DNA of 64,000 bases from Taxillus chinensis (GCA_023512835.1 CM042088.1:42920771-42984770); one strand, 5' to 3'. Counted from the first letter of the stretch, positions 45,798-56,672 are shown. Made by a program: numbers and translations. The notes: generated by a model from the sequence alone, not told the origin.

Positions 45798-46004
45798 TTA
45801 TATTAGTATCAACAACAATATGATCACTTTGCACCAACATCTTACCAAAAGTGAAAGGACCATCCAAATTTCAATTATTCACAAAAACCTCCACAATGAT
45901 ATAATAAGGTCATTCATCAACAACTACAAGAGTAACAACAACTTGTTTTTATTCAATACCAATTTAAGAGGTAAAATGTGAAGATGCAATCGATACAAAT
46001 TTAG

Positions 46005-46334
46005 CTACACCAAATCAAAGCCATATTCTTTAAGATCAAAATTCAAAATGAAAAGAAGGGAGCCTTTGTCAAAGCTACAACAATGAAACATCAAAGAAAA
46101 AAAAACTTTGCCACCAACGCTATCCACCACTCCTCTGATGGAATGGGTAGAAGACGAGATAAAGCCACTTTTTGAGTATCTTCTATATATTTTTGGGGAT
46201 AGTGGCTTCATTATAATGCCCACAGCCACATTCATAGCATTTGAAGGAGACGAGACATATTCAAACTGTTCTAAAAAGAGATGTCGTAACCAATCACTCC
46301 AGTATTTAAACACACAATTTAGTACCTTTCCCAT
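46005..46334 (-). other. Open frame of unknown nature
   Basis: A minus-strand frame of 109 codons (MGKVLNCVFKYWSDWLRHLF near the start, then NAMNVAVGIIMKPLSPKIY) has a fairly protein-like composition and lies in MITE-rich DNA. I do not recognise it. There is no neighbouring exon or splice structure supporting a gene, so it may be a degraded mobile-element fragment or chance. Confidence 0.2.
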
Positions 46335-47029
46335 GATTTTTTGGATGATAATTTCCCGCCTCCCATTGTTGTTGCTACTTCTATGCCATATAAAGTAAAT
46401 ATGTCATTGACTATGTCGACATTGGATCAATAAATTTATTCCAATTTCTTGAAGATAAGATACTGCATATTTTTTTAAGATCATAAAAAATTATAAAATT
46501 TAAATACAAAAACATAAATTAATATCCTATCAAACAACTCTTGATTTTCAAGCATTAGTGCTCGTTTCAACTTAACTAAAATTTATCTAAATTTTGGCTC
46601 GAAAAAAACACTTTACATATGTCATTGACTATGTCGACATTGGAATCAATAACTTTACAATCAATTTTAATTGGTAGATATGAGGAGACTCTCTCTCCCC
46701 AAATATTATTTATAAAAAAAATAATATCATCTCGTTTCATCGAATTTTCCCTTGCCTCCTTTTCTTTCCTTTATTTTTTGTTCATGGATTATTTCGCATA
46801 CCAACAGCCCCTTACCTCATTTGGTGTCTATCATTTTCAACCCACACCCAGCCATAAAAGCCCCAACAACTGGCAAGTTCCCCCCCTCAAATTTTAAAAT
46901 TATATATATATATATATTATAAATTTTAATTTTAATTATATATAATGTAATTGATAGTAATTATAATTATAAATTTTAATTAATTATATGATTTATTATT
47001 TTAAAATATTTGTGATGAATATATTGTTA

Positions 47030-47328
47030 GGAACATTAATAGTATAATAACTAAATATTTTAATAAATTTATCTATATAGATTAATATTGGTCACAAATT
47101 ATACTCGAAATATGTATATCGATTACAATTTTATTAAAATTTTAAACTTTAAATTACCAGCTAACTAAATTTGGCTAGCAAATATCTCAAAGATTAAAAA
47201 TACCTTGAAGTTTAAAATTATAACAAAGTTCTTAGCCGAAACACATATTTAAATTATAATTTGTGATCAATATTGCTCTACATAAATAAATTTATTAAAA
47301 TATTTAGTTATTTTATTACAAAATGCTC
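47030..47328. mobile_element. 299-bp Tourist-like MITE, older relative of the 45500 element
   Basis: TTA occurs on both flanks (47027-47029 and 47329-47331). Ends are GGAACATTAATAGTATAATA and, reversed from the right, GAGCATTTTGTAATAAAATA. Both halves share ACTAAATATTTTAATAAATT. The centre CTAAATTTGGCTAGCAAATA corresponds to CAAATTTAGCTAGCAAC at 45500. Length is the same as that copy but the arms are more diverged. Confidence 0.7.
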
Positions 47329-47515
47329 TTATTTAATTTTCAAAAATTGTGTGACCTGGTTATAAAAGTATTTAGCGAGCTTTCTATGCTTTTATGTCAT
47401 TACTTATAATTTAAATAATGGTAATCGCAATTTTGAATAACAGCTTTTAAATATGAATTATATAATTGAATAAATTATACAGTAATATTTTGGCCCCCCC
47501 TAACTAAAATTTTTG

Positions 47516-47850
47516 GATCCGTCCCTGCCCTTCTCCCTTTTCGCCCGCCCCTATCCCGGTGCCCGTTACTTCCTTGTTTGGTCGGTTATATCCTTCTCCG
47601 AACTCAAAGCCGCCAACGATCCTAAACAGTTCGTCGCATGTGTTGTTTCGTGGTTTTAATTTTTTAATTTTTTTTTATTGTGGTTAGGTTTTTTTTTTTT
47701 TTTGAGTGAGTTGGGTTTGTGTGATTAATTATTTTGTGGGGTTTGTTGTTTGATGTCAAGCAGCTGAAAGATAAGAGGATCCTAGTTGATAACAACATTC
47801 AAAAGGAATATGCACTTCTGGTCCTGCCTCTTCATGGTGGTATAATTAAA
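47516..47850 (+). pseudogene. Possible two-exon gene fragment of unknown family
   Basis: A GC-rich piece (47518-47640) reads SFSELKAANDPKQFVAC in one frame. After a T-rich gap with intron-like GT and a CAG acceptor near 47760, another piece reads LKDKRILVDNNIQKEYALLV then LPLHGG. The contrast with the surrounding AT-rich DNA and the splice-like junctions suggest a captured or leftover gene fragment. The family is not recognised, and no start or stop structure exists. Confidence 0.3.
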
Positions 47851-48180
47851 AAATATATAATATTTTAATAACAATACAGAAACTTTGTTTGTTATTTTAA
47901 CTAAAAATTATAGCAGATTAAATTTGACTAAACTTAAAAATCAATTGGCTCGAAAATCTAATAATATATTAATAAATATAATTTCATTTTTATTTACGCT
48001 CTTTCACAAAAAAATTTTGGGTACACGTTGCTCACTGTACGTACTCCTAGCTAGTCCGCCAAATAAAATATTTTAGTCTGCCTTTCTCTTAGGCGTTGTT
48101 ATTTTACACGGGGGGTGAAAGGAAAATTAGTGTGAGATCATGTCCTTACAGAATTTTGTAAACTCATAATTGGGGAGAGA

Positions 48181-48214
<34 letters not shown>

Positions 48215-48480
48215 CACATTTTATCCTTGTAGTAATTAGCTGATAAAATGTTAATTTGTCCCTTAGGACCCTTAATCACAGATGCTCTAATTTGTAAAAT
48301 GTTAATGAGCAAAAGGAAAATTGGTGAGACAATTTGATTTTGTATTGAAAAAACAAAACAAAACAAGACCCATCAAAATAATCACACGGCCGGGCTGTGT
48401 TTTTTTTTTTTTTTTCCACTAGTATTTAATTAACGTCTCCATTCTCTTAGATTGGGCAAATCCCCGCCATAGACGCCCGC

Positions 48481-50128
48481 TTAGTTGAACATTTTATAAA
48501 AAAAATTAAGCACAGGAGCCTGCTGTTCGGGAGGTGGTGGCGGTGGGGTAGCATTTGCCACTCCTGCGAAACTCTCCGCAGCAGCAGCCACTTCGGACAT
48601 GTTTGTGAAACCCTGCGCAGCAGCCGCCACAGCGGAGATGTTTGGGAGCGCGGCAGCTGCCACGTCTGAGATGTTCGGGAGCGCGGCAGCTGCCACGTCT
48701 GAGATGTTTGGGATCGCGGCAGCTGCTGCGGCAGCGCCTCCGAGATTTGGCAACGGGACCAAAGGTTCCACTATAGGTGACTCCTCCTCCGCCGCCGGCC
48801 CCAAGGCCGGAGCTCCCGCCTCGAAGGCCAGATCAAAATTTGCAGCGTCTGACATAGCGTCAGGCGCTGGAGCTGGAGGATTTGTAACCGAGGCTGGTGT
48901 GGGAGCTCCAACATTCGGCTTCGAGGAAGGTGCTGGTGCCGGAGCTGATACTCCCGTGGTTGGTGCCGGAGCCAGAGCCGACACTGGCGGAGTCGAAACA
49001 ACCGTGGTCGGTGCTGGTGCCGGAGCCAGAGCGGACACTTCCGGAGTCAAAATTGGTGCCGGTGCCGGAGCTGACACCTCCGTGGTCGGTGCCGGAGACA
49101 GAGCGGACACTGCCGGAGTCAAAACTACCGTGGTCGGTGCTAGGGCAGGGGCCAACGCTACTGCAGTTGGCGAAGGTGCTGGAGCTGACGCTACCGTCGT
49201 CAGTGCCGGAATGACAGCAGAGAGTACCAAGATCGGCTCCGGAGCCGGAGCTGAGCCTTGGGGCGCATATGCGGCCGCGATATCCGCTACCAGAGGGTCA
49301 ACATAGCCTCCGGGAGCGGGTCTCCTTTTGGAATCGTAGCTGACGCCGGAGGGAATGATCCAGTTGTCGCCGAAGATGAACGTCCCCGGCGTGAAGCTGG
49401 TGGCGGTTTTCTCGTTAATAAGCTTGATCCCTTCCCACTTCACACGCTTCGACTTGTCGGAGCCGGGTCCGTAGTTGCTGAACTCGGAGTAATAGCAGGT
49501 CTTGAGGCCAAAGTCCTGTAACCACGGCAACCACCCGTCCGGAGAGAAGCTTTCGTCGATGAACGAGTCCATGATGATGGTCCTAGAGAACTCCTTCCAG
49601 GGCCTGCCGAGGAAGGCCCTGTTGGTCTCCCTCATGGGCAGGTATGCTGGGTCGGCCACGAAGCGGGAGTTCTGGATGACGATGGCCGAAGATTGGCGTT
49701 GGTCCTTGCGGCCCTGCGCCGTGACGATGCACTGCTGGTTGGAGAGGGGCTTGCGGACCACCATGGTGCAGTTCTGGAAGACGGAGGCGGCGTCGCCGAA
49801 GATGTAGTCGATGGTGCCGGAGATGACGCAGTCGCGGTAGAACTGGCGGTAGGCGTGGGTGTAGAGGGTGTCTTGGTAGCCATCAATCTGGCAGTTATAG
49901 AAGATAGCCTTGTCAGCTTGAACTCTCAAAGCCACGGCTTGGTGCTTCTCCGCTCCCGCAGAGTTCTCGAATCCGATATCCCTGGCGGTGAAGTTTTCCG
50001 CAAGCACGGCTGCATGCATGCATGCACAAAACATTCAATTAATATATTGTATATCTCTACCGCTAAACAAAAGAATAAATTGTCACACTCTCCATCCCAT
50101 CCGCCGGGACAGGCCAGGTACAGGGGAC

Positions 50129-50202
<74 letters not shown>

Positions 50203-51193
50203 ACATACCAACGGTGGCAGTCTTAAAGGTGGGGGTTCCATCGATGAAGTTGAGTCCAGCAGTGATCTTGGTCTTGGTTGGGCCATCACCGACGACGAGC
50301 AAGTTGGGGAGAGTCTTGTTGATGCGAACAACCTCGTTGTAGACGCCCTCCTTGATGTACAGCACGTAGGTGGTGGGGCTGTTCTCGGGGATTTTCATCA
50401 AAGCCTCATTGATGGTCTTGGCGTCCCCGGTGCCATCCTGGGCCACCACGAAGTTGGCCTTGGGGACGGCGGCATGGAGCAGCCTGCGGCGGCTCCTCAT
50501 CTGAAACGGCTGCACGTTCAGAAGCCTCCTCCGGTTGAAGTTGGGGATCTGAAGCGACGAGAGCACCGTCGCGAACTCGTCCACCATGGCGAGCCCGTTC
50601 CGGGTGATCTGCGCGGAGATGTTGAGCGCCTGCTGCATATGGAGCCCCGCGGTTCCGGTGGTGCCCTCAAACGCGTCCAGGCAGGCCTCCTGGTGCGTCA
50701 CGGCAGCGCTGAGCCATGTCTTGATGTCATCCACCAGGGGCTGCAGGTCGCTGCCGAGGTCGACAGTGGAGAGCTTGTCCAGAGACCTCCTGAGGTCGGA
50801 CACGGCATCGTCGGCGAGTTCCTTGCAGGTGTCGAGGGCCTGGGAGGACCGTGGATCCTTCTCCAGCTCCTTGAGGATGGCTGACTGCTCTGACGCCTTC
50901 TTAATATGATCGACAGCGGCGTTGAAGCCGATCTGGATGAGCTGCTTCACGTCGGTGCTGTCGTTGGCGCCGCCGGACCTGAGGCTGTCCTCGCAGGTCT
51001 GCTGGAACTGGGTCGGCGCGCAGAGGCTCTTGATGGCCTTGGTGGAGGCGGTCACCTCGTGCGTCCCATTGGCCTGGTTTGTGCTGACGCTGAATCCGAC
51101 CGTGACGGCGACCACCATGGCCACCAGGATGAGGGAGGAGACGCCGATGACGACGAGCCTCTTCCGGCTCTTCTCTTCGTAGTAGTCACCCAT
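48481..51193 (-). CDS. Type I pectin methylesterase with PMEI pro-region and long Ala/Pro-rich tail
   Basis: Two exons, 51193-50209 and 50009-48481, give 837 residues. A signal anchor (about 12-37) is followed by a PMEI-like pro-domain (about 50-215; Cys58, 67, 123, 171) and two basic processing motifs, RRRLL at about 221 and 235. The esterase domain starts NFVVAQDGTGDAKTI. Catalytic features are present: Gln352 in HQAVALRV, Gln374 and Asp375 in GYQDTLY, Asp396 in GTIDYIFG, Arg463 and Trp465 in LGRPWKEF. The enzyme removes methyl esters from cell-wall homogalacturonan; the pro-domain holds it inactive until cleavage in the Golgi. The catalytic domain ends near residue 575, where family members normally stop. 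About 260 further residues follow, first APAPA/TTVVS repeats, then PNISDVAAAA repeats and a PPPPPP segment. Similar but shorter extensions exist in pollen-type PMEs such as Arabidopsis PME21/28 (from memory). Confidence 0.93.
48632..48730. repeat. 39-bp coding tandem repeat in the PME tail
   Basis: Nearly identical 39-bp units (GAGATGTTTGGGAGCGCGGC then AGCTGCCACGTCT on plus) encode successive PNISDVAAAA-type units on the minus strand. Their near identity at silent sites points to recent slippage or unequal exchange, so copy number probably varies between individuals. Confidence 0.8.
50131..50201. repeat. Compound (AT)n(GT)n microsatellite filling a PME intron
   Basis: About 24 AT units pass directly into about 12 GT units. 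The tract makes up roughly a third of the 199-nt intron and ends a few bases from the splice donor of exon 1 (50209). The minus transcript therefore begins the intron with GTATGTAC followed by (AC)n(AT)n. Confidence 0.95.
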
Positions 51194-52929
51194 ATATGGT
51201 GTACTGATATCAAATTAACGTACACAAAATTTTATAATGGAGGAGAAAACAAAAAATGGGATGGGGCTAGATAGGTTACATATAGTTGAGAGGACGCAGA
51301 GACCCTTCGGGGGGAAGGGACAAAGAACGAGGGACTGGTGCCTGGTGGCGGCCCTGTCTGACCCTGGATATATGCTTTAAGGTACGCCCCTCCGGAGTGT
51401 CGGGTGGTCGAAACATGAGAGGTATATTTATACGAGGACAGATGAACCGCCAATGACACCGTACTAGTTATTTTTAGGGTGTTTATTTCAGATGTGAAAC
51501 TTGAGGTTTGGACGGATTAGTAGTGGTGGTGAGTTTGGGGATCGGTTGTGGTTTTTTTAGCGAATAATGTGTAGTATATTTTCTTAATTTAGCTACGTCT
51601 TTTGTAGTTTGGTCAAAAGTCTCCACCAATTTCTAGGAGTAGCAAAGTTATAAATTACAAAAACACAGTAAGGTGAAAAACATATTCTTATTCGACTGAA
51701 ATCTCCTTTTTTGTGGTTTATATTTAAAAAACTTTATATGTATTTTCTTGCCTGGTTTTTTTTAATTGTATCAAAAAGTTTCATTATTATTTTTATAGTC
51801 TATAAGGGAAATATATAATAACCAAAATATTATTAGAACATAATTAAGCATTTTAAAGCTGTGTGTTGATACACCAAGTTTGAAAAAAACACAATACCTG
51901 CATATGTAGGGGTAGTCTGTGATCTAAAAAGTTGCACTAGAGACGAAAAATAATCAATTCATCTGGTGTTATTGCATGAATGTTCGATAAAAAAAATGAT
52001 TAAGTAGTTGGCTATAAGATTCTAAAAAAGCTGTCACACGAGGTGATCATCACATGATATCAAAGTCTCTTTAATGAGTGTAGTTGAGACGTGTGTACCC
52101 TCCTTGTATGAAAAAAAATGATGCTATGGAATAAAAAGAACACATATTAGGAATTTGGATTCAAGGTGAAAACCTAAGATGAAATTGAATGGTGATAATA
52201 GAAGTTCAAAATGAATAAAATTCTAACATATAAAGTGGGCTTAACACTTTGTTCGGCCCTAAGAAGTATTATTAAAACTAAAATATAATTCTAATATTTA
52301 ATACATTATTATTTATATACTTATACCTATATTCATATTCATATTATTACATAATGACTAAAATGGTATGACACTAAAACTAATTATGTTTAGTAACCGT
52401 ATAAAACTAAGTCATTCTAATAAGTTAATTACTTTTATTTCATAAAATATAAAGTGCCCAAAATGACATGTTGGTCCTTTTTTATTTGTGTTGGACATGT
52501 GTTCTCTTTATTACACTTTATTGTTTTGTTACATGAACTTGTAAGTTGATAAAAGAGCGGTAGCGGTCAACATAAGGTGGTGCGAGAAACTAATGACTTA
52601 TTTTATAAAGCTTTAAGTTATCCAAATACAGTTCCAAATGATATAGTATAAATTTTGTAAGTCACTACACCTAATCACATTTGATTTCGTAAATAAATGA
52701 ATAAACAATGATAAAAATAATTTAGGCTTATGAAAGTCAAATGTTAGGTCAATATCAATAAATAGATATTAAGACCCAGGTCAATACTCTATATCCATTA
52801 TTGCTTACCATTTTTGAATATATAAACACATCCATATGTGTTTGTATATTGATGTATGTGGATGTTGTGCTATTTTAAAAAGCTTTTTTTAAAATGTTCA
52901 GTGAACAATTCTTTCATGGCATTGTTCAC

Positions 52930-52963
<34 letters not shown>

Positions 52964-53098
52964 TGTTCATAATTCCAAAGATATAATCTAACATTCATCC
53001 TTTGATCATCATATAGATTTTTGATGACTTGTTTTAGATTCCAACAATCTGCTTCCAATTTTCGCAATGTATATTATGAAGTCTTGGACTTTATAAAT
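51194..53098. other. PME promoter and AT-rich intergenic region
   Basis: The first 300 bp hold the PME leader and promoter, more GC-rich. Beyond about 51500 the DNA is AT-rich with no gene recognised. An (AT)n tract of about 28 bp sits at 52932-52960. Confidence 0.4.
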
Positions 53099-53457
53099 CT
53101 CACATCGTTTTGAGGAGGAAAATGAAGTGTCTTAAAAAGATGTCTCTTATATGCATAAGCGTTTTGGGGGCAAAGAACCTTTCAAAAACAAAAGACATGC
53201 AGATCTGACCTAAAGCGGAACAATATATGTATACGGAGGCTTAAGTTGTCATAGATGATATTAAAGTTAGGGCTCAAATTGGTGTACTAATTCACATCGG
53301 CTAAGGAAGATGAACGAAGTGTGCCTTAAAAGGGTGTATATACCTCTCATATAAAAACATGTTTTGGGTGCCAAAGACCTGCTAAGAACAAAAGTTGTGT
53401 GAGCCTAACCCAAATCACAACAATACTTGTATACAGGAGCTTACATTGTTACATGTA
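53099..53457 (+). repeat. Two tandem copies of a 192-bp interspersed repeat beginning CACATCG
   Basis: Copy 1 begins at CACATCG 53101 and copy 2 at CACATCG 53293. Shared blocks in order are GAGGAGGAAAATGAAGTGTC or AAGGAAGATGAACGAAGTGT, CTTAAAA(G/A)G, TCTCATAT/TCTTATAT, GTTTTGGG, CAAAGA(A)CCT, GAACAAAAG, CC(T)AAA, AACAATA, TATAC-GGAG and CTTA-TTGT. The lead CACATCG matches the core of the plant snRNA upstream element (RTCCCACATCG). Similar repeats are widespread in dicot genomes. Confidence 0.7.
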
Positions 53458-54081
53458 CTAATCTCCAAAGATCATTCACTTCACCCCTATAATAACCTAC
53501 ACCATTTGCCTTCATAAAATTCAACTTTAAAACCCCACTATTTATACCAAATCTCTTAAAACTCTTTAACTCTCATTCCATTATTTCTCAAACTACTAAA
53601 CGCCTCAAAATCTCCCATAATCCTTCTATCTACCAAAATTCCAAAAACAAATTCACTTGATCCTCAAATTAAAACACAAATATGCTTGTCACATTCTTAA
53701 ATTCCATAAATATCAAAACTGAATAAATGACCTTTCATGCAATGCTGGCATCTGAAGGATTTACTTCGAGTCTGGCATGACATAATATTTTATGTTGGAA
53801 TAAGTAGAGCGAAAATAATATTTAGAATTAAAACCGAAGTTACATTAGGCTTTTTAATGGTTTGGGTTTTTTTTGAGAATTTTGTAAAATATGGCCGGCA
53901 AGGGGCTTCACATCCGATGATCCGAGCTCATGCGGATGAATACTTGATTGGAAACGCCTAGCCCCAAATATGAAGCCCAAGCTTAGCCGAACCCGATCCA
54001 ATCCAATCAATGGACCGGACTTGGTCGCGGACGTGATTAAACTCAAACCCCAGGGCCATTTACGGAATTCAAAATTCCACG

Positions 54082-54119
54082 AAACCCTACCCCTATTCCG
54101 TCTCTCTTCCTTTTTAAGG
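54082..54119 (+). promoter_or_regulatory. Telo-box and TATA-like element of the copy 2 snoRNA locus
   Basis: AAACCCTA (54082-54089) is followed by CCCCTATT and TTTTTAAGG (54111-54119). The same three elements with similar spacing are in copy 1. Conservation of the promoter segment argues that each copy has its own promoter and is not processed from a host mRNA intron. Confidence 0.5.
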
Positions 54120-54312
54120 CGGAGCCGCCTCCCAACTCCCATCCTCGGAGTCAGACAGAGAGAGAGAGACAGAGAGACAGGCAAGACACGGACATGAACG
54201 CTTCTACGGCTCTTTCAAGATCTCTCTTTTTGTTTGGTTTTTTTTTTTTTGGTTGTTATTCCTTTTCGGGTTCTTTTATTTGTCCGATTTGAGTTTCTTG
54301 GTTTTTGTAATT

Positions 54313-54410
54313 TTGATAGCGATGATGATAAATGTTTTTACCCAGCTCATTATGAGGCCTTCTCCAAGGTCTGGGAATTGAATTATCCAATACATGTCTG
54401 AGCTTCTCAA
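54313..54410 (+). ncRNA. Probable box C/D snoRNA, copy 2
   Basis: The C box ATGATGA (54322-54328) and D box CTGA (54398-54401) are flanked by complementary ends: TTGA and AGC before, GCT and TCAA after, with a 1x2 mismatch between the two short helices. A C'-like TGAATTA lies mid-way after CAAGGTCTGGG; a D' box is not obvious. The sequence equals copy 1 apart from a 3-nt difference. The guide side of the D box reads ATCCAATACATGT. The nucleotide predicted for methylation would lie in a target containing ACATGTATTGG. That target was not identified. Confidence 0.6.
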
Positions 54411-54700
54411 TTCATGTGTTTTTTTAGTTTTTGTTGGTTTATCTGATCTTGATTTTTACTTTGGAAGTTTGTTGTTTAATTAGGCCTTATGGAGCAGTTC
54501 CCAATGATCGATTAATCATGACCATGCTAATTCTGATCATTATATGATTATAGCAAATTTGTTTTTACATGATATGAGGGAACTCTGCTTTTCCTAGTTA
54601 TTTTGTGCTCATTTGTTATCAGAAAACCTTGTTTTTGTATCTAGTTGTTTCTTCTTTGTTTTTTGGTTTTTTAATTTTTACCCATTGCTTTCAACTCTTT

Positions 54701-56390
54701 ATTCAAAAACTAAATAAAGGTAATTATATTTTTGCTAAACTATGTGAATATTAGGTGAGTCATATGTGAATTCTCTTAGTGTATCAGCATTGGCCCAATT
54801 CAAATCTAAAATTTGAAGAAATAGTTGTTCATTGGCTTCATGAAACGCATAGTTTGTAACTTTTAGCTACCGTAATTCCTTGTTTCTCTTAAAATTTTGC
54901 TACAGCTACAGAAGAATAGTGTTGGACCTCCATAGGGGTTGTTAGGTTCTGCAGCTGTGGATGAATCATAACATTCTTTTTTTTCCCATCATGGTATTTT
55001 TTAAGTAATACTATAATATTATTTTGGTGAATGAATTGGATAATTTAATGGAGGACTTTGGATAAGAAGTCTTTAATTTATGGAAAAGTCAATACTTTTG
55101 ATCAAATTTTATCAGTTTTTAATAAAACTTTTATAGCATGTTTACTACATCACAATTGAAATGAGGTTTATAGAATGAATATAAGATTGTAATTGTCATA
55201 AGAATTGGAATGTTTTATTACCTTTACGTTATTTCTATTGACTAAATAATTAAGTTGATTTCATAATTATTAAAACTCATCTTCCACCGTGATGGTTTAT
55301 GACTCTGTTGGTTCATAGACCAAACACAATTTTGAAGTTGTTTGGTACACCTAAGTCGGTGTACCAGTTTTTTAAACAGTGAACCCATTATGGGCTCATC
55401 CTAATTTAAAAATATTAAAAGTTTAAAAATTGTCGATATTTTTTTTAGACTCAATTTTAGAACACATTTTTTTTCTTTTTAAATATAAACATTTTTTAAA
55501 TTATAATTTAACACAATTCGAACAAAATTTAAAAGATAGATAAATAATGATCTCATCACTAATTATTAATGGATATTATAGTCTCAATGTTAATATCATC
55601 TCTAGAAATAATAGTGAAAGATTATTTGGCTCTCATTGATATTTGTAATTTTAAATATTTTAATATTTTCAAATGAATTGAATCTACATCAATATCATAT
55701 ATGCTTGCTTGCCTCTCATTGTGTTTATTGTGGGGATCTGTTATATCATATTTTATTTGAATTGTATGTACACTAAAATTTAACATCGGTGGCAGAAAAT
55801 TGAGGATATCTCCTACTAAGCTTTAAGTGCCTTAGAGCTAATTTCAAATGATAAAACAGAAAATTTCAAATGTTCGTGTTCGATTTGGTGAAGAAATGAG
55901 AAGGTTAGAACTTTCAGCCTAAAAATAAAACTTGGTTCAAAGACAATAATGACCAAATAGGTGGCCATATGGTATCCTCCAATATGTCTCCATCAAAGAC
56001 CGGAAAGAATGAATGAAAGAAAGAAGAGGCTTACACAATTTGAGCATGTACCTAATTTTTTCACGTAAGTTCAAGCTTTATATAACTTTTGGGGAGCTAT
56101 ATATGAAATTGCATAAGAGTTTAAAGAAACAGTGTGATATAGTTGTGTCTATACGTGAATTTTTTTAATATATATTATATTATACTTGGTCGGTTTATTA
56201 AACTGTAAAATTATTATAATATATGAATTTTCTAAAATTTCAAAATAAATAAAATTAAATTAATTTTAGAAATAGTATATTTATTAGGTTTATGAGTTCT
56301 AATTAATTTTTAACTATTCCTACGTGGCCATCTCAGCAAGTTTAAAAGAGTAAAAAACAGGTTAAAACACGAAAAGAAAAAGAAAGAAGA
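54701..56390. other. AT-rich intergenic region
   Basis: No gene, transposon end or structured RNA was recognised. At 55990-56110 there is a phrase (GCTTACACAATTTGAGCATG, then TACCTAATTTTTTCACG) that resembles one at 56400-56470 (TTACCTAATTTGTCCGCG, CGCAATTTGAGCCGCAT), suggesting a local duplication. Confidence 0.35.
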
Positions 56391-56399
56391 GGCCTGATC

Positions 56400-56635
56400 A
56401 ATCATTTACCTAATTTGTCCGCGTAACGCCGGACTCTTTACAAAGTTCAGGCTTGTTACGCAATTTGAGCCGCATACCAAGTTTGAGTTTGAAGTTGCGG
56501 CCTACTCAGTTCTGGAGGAATGTTGTGGTATGAACGCAGCTATGTATCTGACATATCAGTCTGAGCTAGCTTCTCAGTTCTCAATTAATTAATTATTGTT
56601 TTAAAACTTCTATGTTGGCCTATTTGATCATTATA

Positions 56636-56672
<37 letters not shown>

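Larger units (their letters stand above)
54080..54700 (+). ncRNA. Non-coding RNA locus containing a box C/D snoRNA, copy 2
   Basis: The block has the same order as the minus strand of 25690-26220: telo-box segment, T-rich TATA-like run, diverged leader with a GAGAGACAGAGAGACAG tract, snoRNA block, T-rich spacer, hairpin and GAGGGAACTC tail. Conservation is highest in the snoRNA block and clearly lower between blocks. Short open frames in the leader are not shared with the other copy. It lies upstream of the PP2-B gene at 57-58 kb and on the opposite strand. Confidence 0.6.

Noticed and set aside
48599..49306. 235-codon plus-strand frame rich in Ala, Gly and Val
   Set aside because: It is the antisense of the repetitive, GC-rich PME tail; repeat composition keeps both strands open. 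The minus frame is joined to an intact catalytic domain.
49988..50884. 298-codon plus-strand frame starting near the PME intron
   Set aside because: Antisense to the PME pro-domain exon and running through the (AT)n(GT)n microsatellite, with no recognisable motif.
53840..54197. Opposing frames of 114 and 75 codons ahead of the snoRNA locus
   Set aside because: They overlap the conserved telo-box promoter segment and are not kept in the other copy, so regulatory DNA is the better reading.
54313..54410. Reading the conserved block as a miRNA precursor
   Set aside because: It does not fold into a long stem with a 21-nt arm, whereas C box, D box and short terminal stem fit a C/D snoRNA.
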